Below are positions 24,101-27,508 of a DNA stretch of 27,508 bases, in pieces. The notes under the pieces are model-generated. The model was given only the letters and a program-made list of their open reading frames with translations. It was not told where the DNA came from and did not search any database. Both the position numbers and the translations under genes were made by a program. The stretch spans positions 1 through 27,508 of the forward strand of contig CAZNQW010000021.1 of assembly GCA_964575225.1 (NCBI GenBank). The letters are read 5' to 3'. Positions within the stretch are counted from its first letter, which is position 1. Each line of letters opens with the position of its first letter. The DNA is from CAZNQW01 sp964575225 (GTDB lineage: Bacteria; Chloroflexota; Anaerolineae; JAAYZQ01).

Positions 24101-24161
24101 GCAACAGCCAACGGCCGAGTTGTAGGGACCTGGAACGAGATATTTCGGGCCAACCAGTCAT
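21138..24161 (-). CDS. GT39-like membrane glycosyltransferase with three C-terminal repeat domains
   Basis: A 1007-residue protein. The N-terminal half (about 15-430) is a GT-C fold with around ten to twelve transmembrane helices. The Asp-Glu motif LWWDESLSL in the first extracytoplasmic loop and DNHPPLYF are typical of the PMT/ArnT-like GT39 group, which uses polyprenyl-phosphate sugars. After a soluble region (about 430-525) come three related beta-rich repeats starting near 528, 687 and 847. Each has a (V/L)R(L/F)LGY-L start, LTLYW in the middle, then WQPGE and an APPG-YQIEM end. They probably act outside the cell, perhaps in carbohydrate binding or chain recognition. The gene follows a polyprenyl-sugar-type GT2 by 15 bases, which supplies a plausible donor. 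Confidence 0.92.
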   Translation of the reverse strand: MTGWPEISRSRSLQLGRWLLLLLILVAFGRGVLDLGQKSLWWDESLSLHRARGDLSSVLTNKIYLTDNIDTVETIDNHPPLYFAALWVAVRVWGESEFALRFLSLIGVVLTVPLLYGTGRRLVDERAGLAAAALGALSPMYLWYGQEARMYALLPFFGLLSFYSFVRAFLQPSPCARARRTWLVGFVVANLALVLTQYLGVLLVFFELMVLGYLLVRPTRHRRVVLIIMAIVVGLSLPLMVYAFITLPTSVQQPGFYFVPLPDLLRDLLNSFSLGLSVQVSQWTIWAIDLVFLAFVLVGLLGLLLRPPRPLHRLAGLLWGGYLLVPIAVLYLISHVQPTYMNSRHMIVISPAFYLLVGTGLTRLRGRWAIVSFLGAGLMVFGMGLSTWNYFHDPTYDKDNHREWGNYLREHTRPGDVVVVEPPHIAELYRYYADSGVPWIGLPLLNGSRDDTITALEDLRGRYDRIWLAFSNTPPWGDKGRVPQRWLDANAFRTDYKPVHSYASSVLVASYLPTWPSVGRLPLGAQPLEVRYSSALRLTGYHLVTTPQAGERLHLKLYWAIDEPIPEEASVVLRLVDDQGQLWGQSEQCPYNGLYPMWQWQPGLLLYDEHELAIQPGTPPGDYQIEMVLVSRPSEDGCLGPRGGSIPPLVAPSSANRGDRVLLGTVTVPTSDTLTSVDREEIENRQAVQYGGLRLLGNNLAPAQLTPGERLAVTLYWQATEAPLPDAQFRLQLIDQIGTVWQDRPIRPAGDAHPTNRWQPGDQFKGQFLVRLPQDAPAGLYRVTLVAEPPLQRTGLWSAVRRALGAGDEGITLGRVQVEQPQGDQTPVTGTPVPTPSDRVASHPMLATLGEGVRFLGYDLETDTARPGELVGFTLYWQCLGPMDISYTVFTHLLGPSMEVTGQKDGLPLDGTHPTTQWQPGEIVADRYSFAIFPDAPPGIHQIEIGMYRAETDTRLPAWDAQGQRLPDDRILIGEITILPSVEPTPVDRSSFHWIYLPVASNASRNP

Positions 24162-24176
24162 GGGTTTGGCGTTGGG

Positions 24177-24896
24177 TTATGCTTTGTCAGGTTTTCCTTC
24201 GCGCCAGAGCTGGAGGCGAACCCGAACCAACTCGCGAAAAGCGCGGAGGATCACATCGATGTTGGCGCCCGTCTGACTGCCCGCCACGCGCGGCCGATGG
24301 GTGACCGGCAATTCGGCAAAGCGGTATCCGGCCCGCTTGGCCCGTACCAGCCACTCGATGCTAAAGGTCGCCCCGCGCGATTGGATGGTGGGGGCCAGCT
24401 TTTCGATGATGTCGCGGCGAAAGAGCTTGAACCCACAGTCCACATCGCGCACGGTGTACCCAAAGATCAGGGTGCAGAGGGTGCTCCAGCCCTTGCCATA
24501 GACTACGCGCATAAAGGGATCGCGCCTGGGGGCCCGATAACCCGCAATGAGATCCGCCTTTTCCATGTGCGGTACGAACCTCTCCAGTTCGCTCAGGACG
24601 AACTGGCGGTCGGCATCGGTGTAAAAGATCCAATCTTTTTGGGCACTGGTAAAGCCGGTAAATACCGCGGCACCAAACCCTTTATTGACCGGATGTTCCA
24701 CCAACCGCACGTGGGGATGGGTTTCCATCACGCGACGGGTGACGGCTGATGTGTCGTCGGCGCTGCCGTCGTTCACGACCAGGATCTCATAATCGTCGGA
24801 TACGGCTTCCAGGGCCGGGGTCGCTTCGGCCACCATCGGTTCGATGTTGTCTGCTTCGTTGTAGGCAGGCAGGACCAGGGAGATGCTTGGTTTCAT
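24177..24896 (-). CDS. GT2 family glycosyltransferase, polyprenyl-phosphate sugar synthase-like
   Basis: A 239-residue GT-A enzyme. LVLPAYNEADNIEP at 7-20, VVNDGSADDT at 40-49, the metal-binding DAD at 94-96 (TDADRQF) and DVDCGFKLFRR near 150-160 are the hallmarks of the dolichyl/polyprenyl-phosphate mannose or glucose synthase group. It has no C-terminal transmembrane pair. It should make a lipid-linked sugar on the cytoplasmic side, which the adjacent GT39-like enzyme could use across the membrane. The ATG at 24896 gives the conserved start; an upstream frame is rejected. It lies 14 bases after the TyrA-like gene. Confidence 0.93.
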   Translation of the reverse strand: MKPSISLVLPAYNEADNIEPMVAEATPALEAVSDDYEILVVNDGSADDTSAVTRRVMETHPHVRLVEHPVNKGFGAAVFTGFTSAQKDWIFYTDADRQFVLSELERFVPHMEKADLIAGYRAPRRDPFMRVVYGKGWSTLCTLIFGYTVRDVDCGFKLFRRDIIEKLAPTIQSRGATFSIEWLVRAKRAGYRFAELPVTHRPRVAGSQTGANIDVILRAFRELVRVRLQLWREGKPDKA

Positions 24897-24910
24897 TGGG
24901 TTCCCTCGCG

Positions 24911-25900
24911 TCACGAATCTCGTTTCTGTCGCTTGCGTCCCAACCCACCCAAAAAGGTGTCGACCAACAGGTTGGGCTTGGCGGGCATGGTCATCGAAGG
25001 ATCGGTGTCCCAGTCCCCTTTTGCCCGATCTACCATCCATTTATCCCTTTGCTCGATCAGCGCTCCGAACCGCTCGGCGAGGATTTCCCCGTCGCCGGTG
25101 CTGATCGTCTCCCGAATGGAGATCAGGGAGGAGATGAGGTCATTGATCCAGCGTATCATATTCTCGCTGTTCATCAGGAACAGCTCGCTGTAGGCTTTGG
25201 GGTCACTGGTGGTCAGGTAGGTACCGCTTTCAAAGGCGGCTCCGGCCACCTTGCGCAGTTCCCGCCAGGTGGGGCGTTGAGTCACAGCATCCAGCAGGGC
25301 CAGGGCCAGTACCGGCGGGAGTTGGTCCATGCCGCTCATCAGGCCATCGTGTTCGACGGCGTCCAGGAACAGGGGCTTGCCGCCCACGATGTTCACCAGG
25401 TTGGCCACCATCTGGACCACCTCGGGCTCTGCCTTGGCCGACGGCACCACGCAGAACAGCCGGTTTTGAAACAGGTCGGCTCGGGCCTTTTCCGCTCCGC
25501 CCGAAGCGCCTGCCTCTGCGGAGAGGATCGGGTTCAAGCCCACATAGTGCGCCTGCGGCGGCAATAGTTCATCGGCCCAGGAGAGCACCGGGGACTTGAG
25601 GGAGGCAGTATCAAGAATGGTGCATCCCGGTTTTACATAGGGGGCAATGGCCTGGAGCGTTTCCTGGATGCCGCCAATGGGAATGGCCAGAATGATCAGG
25701 TCCGATTCCTCGCAGGCCGATATCAGGTTCCACTCGGTTTTGTCCACGGCGTTGAGCTTTTTTGCCTGGCGGCTGGCGGCCGCATCTTTGTCGTGGCCAA
25801 TGAGTGTCGATGTAACCTCTGATTGGCGCAAGGCCAGGCCAAAGGAGCTTCCGATGAGGCCCAGGCCTACGATGGTAATGGTTGGATTGGTTTTACTCAC
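24911..25900 (-). CDS. TyrA-like prephenate dehydrogenase family protein lacking key His residues
   Basis: A 329-residue protein. The Rossmann motif VGLGLIGSS is at 11-19, followed by the TyrA family LAIPIGGI and DTASLKSPV (97-105) segments. The C-terminal helical dimerisation domain starts near 165. Typical family members have a His in a GGHPMAG-like motif; here that segment reads VGLNPIL (120-126). The SHLPH-type motif is DQLPP (192-196). Substrate-binding and catalytic residues therefore appear changed, and prephenate dehydrogenase activity is doubtful. The GTG at 25900 follows GGAG with nine-base spacing and gives a normal N-terminus; a GTG at 25915 is the alternative. It is followed at 14 bases by the GT2 gene. 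Confidence 0.82.
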   Translation of the reverse strand: MSKTNPTITIVGLGLIGSSFGLALRQSEVTSTLIGHDKDAAASRQAKKLNAVDKTEWNLISACEESDLIILAIPIGGIQETLQAIAPYVKPGCTILDTASLKSPVLSWADELLPPQAHYVGLNPILSAEAGASGGAEKARADLFQNRLFCVVPSAKAEPEVVQMVANLVNIVGGKPLFLDAVEHDGLMSGMDQLPPVLALALLDAVTQRPTWRELRKVAGAAFESGTYLTTSDPKAYSELFLMNSENMIRWINDLISSLISIRETISTGDGEILAERFGALIEQRDKWMVDRAKGDWDTDPSMTMPAKPNLLVDTFLGGLGRKRQKRDS

Positions 25901-25990
25901 GTTGCTTTTCTCCACTAAATCGAGATTGGAATTGAGAGATCTCGCCCCCAGGCGGCTCTCATTCCCCCGTTGATGGCACAGATGTCCCCA

Positions 25991-26512
25991 CTAGTTCGCG
26001 TTATCGGCGGCTTTGAGGGCCGCCAGCAGCGTGTCGTCCTCTGGGCACATCGGGTCCTCGTGGCAGCGAATCAGCGCCACGGTTTTCGCGTTACAGCCCA
26101 CCTGACGGGCTAATTCGGCGCCCAACTCGGCGTGGTGTTGCTGGATGAAAAAGGCTCGACGCCAGTTCTTGGAATCGTCGCGTCCCAGGCGGGCCACCAG
26201 ATCCGGCTGAACGGCTCGCATGAGGACCACGGCGACGCGGTGCCAAAGGCGAATCTTGCCCGCTTGGGTGATGGTCTTGGCGGCATCGTGCAACAGTGCA
26301 GCCGCCAACAGGTCCGGATGATTTTGTCCCCTGTTCAGAAGGCTGCGCGCTACCCGCGACCCATGTCGGCGATCGTAACGGCCCATGGCGCGGTAGAGAC
26401 TCAGCGCCTCGGCAGGCAAGTAGCGCTGAGCCAGTTCTTCGCCTTCGTTCGCGGGTTGGAACCAGCTTCCTACCGCTTGAAAAAACTGCCGGGCCCGGTA
26501 GGCGGCGGACAT
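25991..26512 (-). CDS. HD-domain phosphohydrolase-like protein
   Basis: A 173-residue protein with an HD fold. His50 in YDRRHGSRVA and the HD pair His75-Asp76 in AALLHDAAK form the metal site, and HHAELGAELA near 126-135 supplies later helices. The usual final Asp may be in LKAADNAN at the C-terminus. Such proteins hydrolyse nucleotides or phosphoesters; the substrate is unknown. It starts three bases after the site-2 protease stop and lies 90 bases before the TyrA-like gene, so it is within one long transcript. Confidence 0.88.
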   Translation of the reverse strand: MSAAYRARQFFQAVGSWFQPANEGEELAQRYLPAEALSLYRAMGRYDRRHGSRVARSLLNRGQNHPDLLAAALLHDAAKTITQAGKIRLWHRVAVVLMRAVQPDLVARLGRDDSKNWRRAFFIQQHHAELGAELARQVGCNAKTVALIRCHEDPMCPEDDTLLAALKAADNAN

Positions 26513-26515
26513 GGA

Positions 26516-27166
26516 TCAGGCGCCCAGAAAAAGGCTCAAAAGGGCATTGACGGGCGCCCCCATGATGCGACCCAGGATGCTGATCCCTCCGATCCAACCA
26601 AAGGCCAACAGAGCCAGCAAAAGCACGGGGCCATAAGGGGCCAGTGTGTCCAAAAAGTTGCCCACATCGGCGGCCCATCGCGTGCGCACAGTGGCCAGAA
26701 TTCCCTGCAACACGTTAAAGCCATCCAGGGGCGGCAGAGGGATCAGGTTGAAAACGGCCAGGCTGACATTGGTCACCACCAAAACCCACAAAAAAGCGGT
26801 CAGCAATCCGGGCATGTCCCATCCCAGGCGCAGGGGGATGGCGGCCAACGCAGCCAGCACAAGGTTGGAAAAGGGTCCCGCTGCCGAAGTGAGCCCCATG
26901 CCGATACGGGGATGGGTGCGCAGGTTACGGGGGTTGACCGGTACCGGCTTGCCCCAGCCAATGCCCCAACCGCTGAAGGCCATGAATACGATCATCAGCG
27001 CGCCCATGGCGTCAAAGTGAACCAGAGGGTTCAAGGTCAACCGACCCAGCCGGCGCGCCGTGGGATCGCCCAATTCGTAGGCCGACCAGGCATGGGAAAA
27101 CTCGTGGACGCTGATCGAGATGACCAGCGCCAAGAGGAAAAAGGCGGTGCTTTGCAGTTGATCCAA
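26516..27166 (-). CDS. Site-2 protease (M50) family membrane metalloprotease
   Basis: A protein of about 216 residues with four to six transmembrane helices. The zinc motif HEFSH lies at 21-25, inside the first helix. PVPVNPRNL at 75-83 and the second metal motif NLIPLPPLDG (Asp148) at 140-149 are conserved in the rhomboid-sized, PDZ-lacking S2P subgroup. It cleaves substrates within the membrane; no target is visible. The longest frame begins with a TTG at 27253, but TATAAT (27247-27242) lies just downstream of it, so that codon is untranslated. The TTG at 27166, after GGAGAAGGA, fits the family start; TTG 27184 is possible. It is the first gene of the seven-gene operon. Confidence 0.9.
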   Translation of the reverse strand: MDQLQSTAFFLLALVISISVHEFSHAWSAYELGDPTARRLGRLTLNPLVHFDAMGALMIVFMAFSGWGIGWGKPVPVNPRNLRTHPRIGMGLTSAAGPFSNLVLAALAAIPLRLGWDMPGLLTAFLWVLVVTNVSLAVFNLIPLPPLDGFNVLQGILATVRTRWAADVGNFLDTLAPYGPVLLLALLAFGWIGGISILGRIMGAPVNALLSLFLGA

Positions 27167-27241
27167 AATTTCCTTCTCCTTCAAGGGAGAGCCGCTCTCT
27201 TCGCTTTGAGGGCAAACAATCTCCCCATTTGACCGTGCCCC

Positions 27242-27270
27242 ATTATAGCACAAGACGTGGGAGGTACCAA
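27242..27270 (-). promoter_or_regulatory. Sigma-70-type promoter of the seven-gene minus-strand operon
   Basis: On the minus strand TTGGTA (27270-27265), a 17-base spacer and TATAAT (27247-27242). Transcription should start near 27235, downstream of the TTG at 27253. Confidence 0.75.
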
Positions 27271-27275
27271 GTAGG

Positions 27276-27471
27276 GTTCGCTACCGAACTAGGGCCCTGT
27301 CAAAGTCGCGTGCTGGCTCCGGTTGCTCCTCCAAGGAAGCACACCGCAGCTCGTAAGAGTTCCCCCTAACGTCCTGCCCGCTGCGAGTACTCTCGCGCCT
27401 AAGCGCCTGTGTACCCACAGGCAGCATCTATTTTGGTCCATAAGGCGTATGGCCCCCCGCCTTCGCGGGGG
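27276..27471. other. Hairpin-rich non-coding region, possible structured RNA
   Basis: No protein frame with a ribosome site was found here. Five short stems with four-base loops occur: GTTCG-CTAC-CGAAC (27276-27289), GCGAG-TACT-CTCGC (27383-27396), GCGC-CTAA-GCGC (27395-27406), GCCTGTG-TACC-CACAGGC (27405-27422) and CCCCCGC-CTTC-GCGGGGG (27454-27471). Adjacent members partly overlap and would compete. CGCAGC/GCTGCG (27345-27350 with 27380-27385) could form a larger outer stem. I see no signature of tRNA, tmRNA, RNase P RNA, SRP RNA or a known riboswitch, and I cannot tell the strand. Confidence 0.35.
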
Positions 27472-27508
27472 TGACGCGCCGGTTGCCAGGGTTGCGGCTT
27501 TTTCAAAA

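Noticed and set aside
26132..27232. A 366-codon plus-strand frame opposite the HD and site-2 protease genes.
   Set aside because: Low-complexity Gln/Gly/His composition without motifs; both minus-strand genes have intact catalytic residues.
27276..27508. Assignment of the hairpin region to 6S RNA, tmRNA, RNase P or SRP RNA.
   Set aside because: I could not find the diagnostic conserved segments of any of these, on either strand.

Overview
This is a GC-rich bacterial chromosome segment with tightly packed genes and no tRNA, rRNA, transposase, integrase, phage or CRISPR sequence. The gene types suggest a Chloroflexota bacterium, probably Anaerolineae-like. They include a two-component propeller sensor kinase, a SpoIIIAA-like ATPase with an R3H domain, a DUF4446 protein, a DUF4349 lipoprotein, and a GT39 enzyme with repeated extracellular domains. 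That assignment is inference from gene content, not from a marker gene. Many starts are GTG or TTG. Most promoters are sigma-70-like (TTGCCA/TTGGNA, 17 bp, TATAAT/TACAAT).

Layout, left to right. 47-1571: an SDR oxidoreductase, then convergently a NarL-type histidine kinase/response regulator pair on the minus strand. 2895-5150: a PIG-L deacetylase with its own promoter and terminator, a four-helix membrane protein, and an orphan 103-residue protein. 5214-8776: a three-gene ABC-2/NatAB-like exporter. 8773-14299: a signalling block with a receiver protein that has lost its phospho-acceptor Asp, a large 14-blade propeller histidine kinase with its NarL-type regulator, and two small proteins that share a C-terminal motif. 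14337-15752: a DUF4446 protein and the RdgB/HAM1 house-cleaning pyrophosphatase, transcribed divergently. 15749-19212: a minus-strand cluster of acetyltransferase-like protein, AAA-R3H ATPase and alpha/beta hydrolase. 19235-27270: a minus-strand run of seven genes (site-2 protease, HD protein, TyrA-like dehydrogenase, GT2, GT39, UbiE/MenG, DUF4349 lipoprotein) that starts at a clear promoter and ends at a clear terminator. 27254-27508: a gene-free, hairpin-rich stretch.

The most unusual signal is a promoter module present three times with fixed spacing. It lies upstream of the membrane protein (3877-3966), the pseudo-receiver (8773-8839) and the small-protein pair (13502-13568). Each copy has TGGC(C/G)(G/A)ATG beginning exactly 29 bases before an identical TATACT. 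Each also has a dyad of the type T(A/G)(G/T)CC-N4-G(G/A)C(T/C)A centred 53.5 bases before that TATACT. Two of the copies also carry a long inverted repeat around the TGGCC(G/A)ATGC core. The copies flank the propeller kinase/regulator genes and drive uncharacterised small genes, so I infer a local regulon, possibly controlled by that two-component system.
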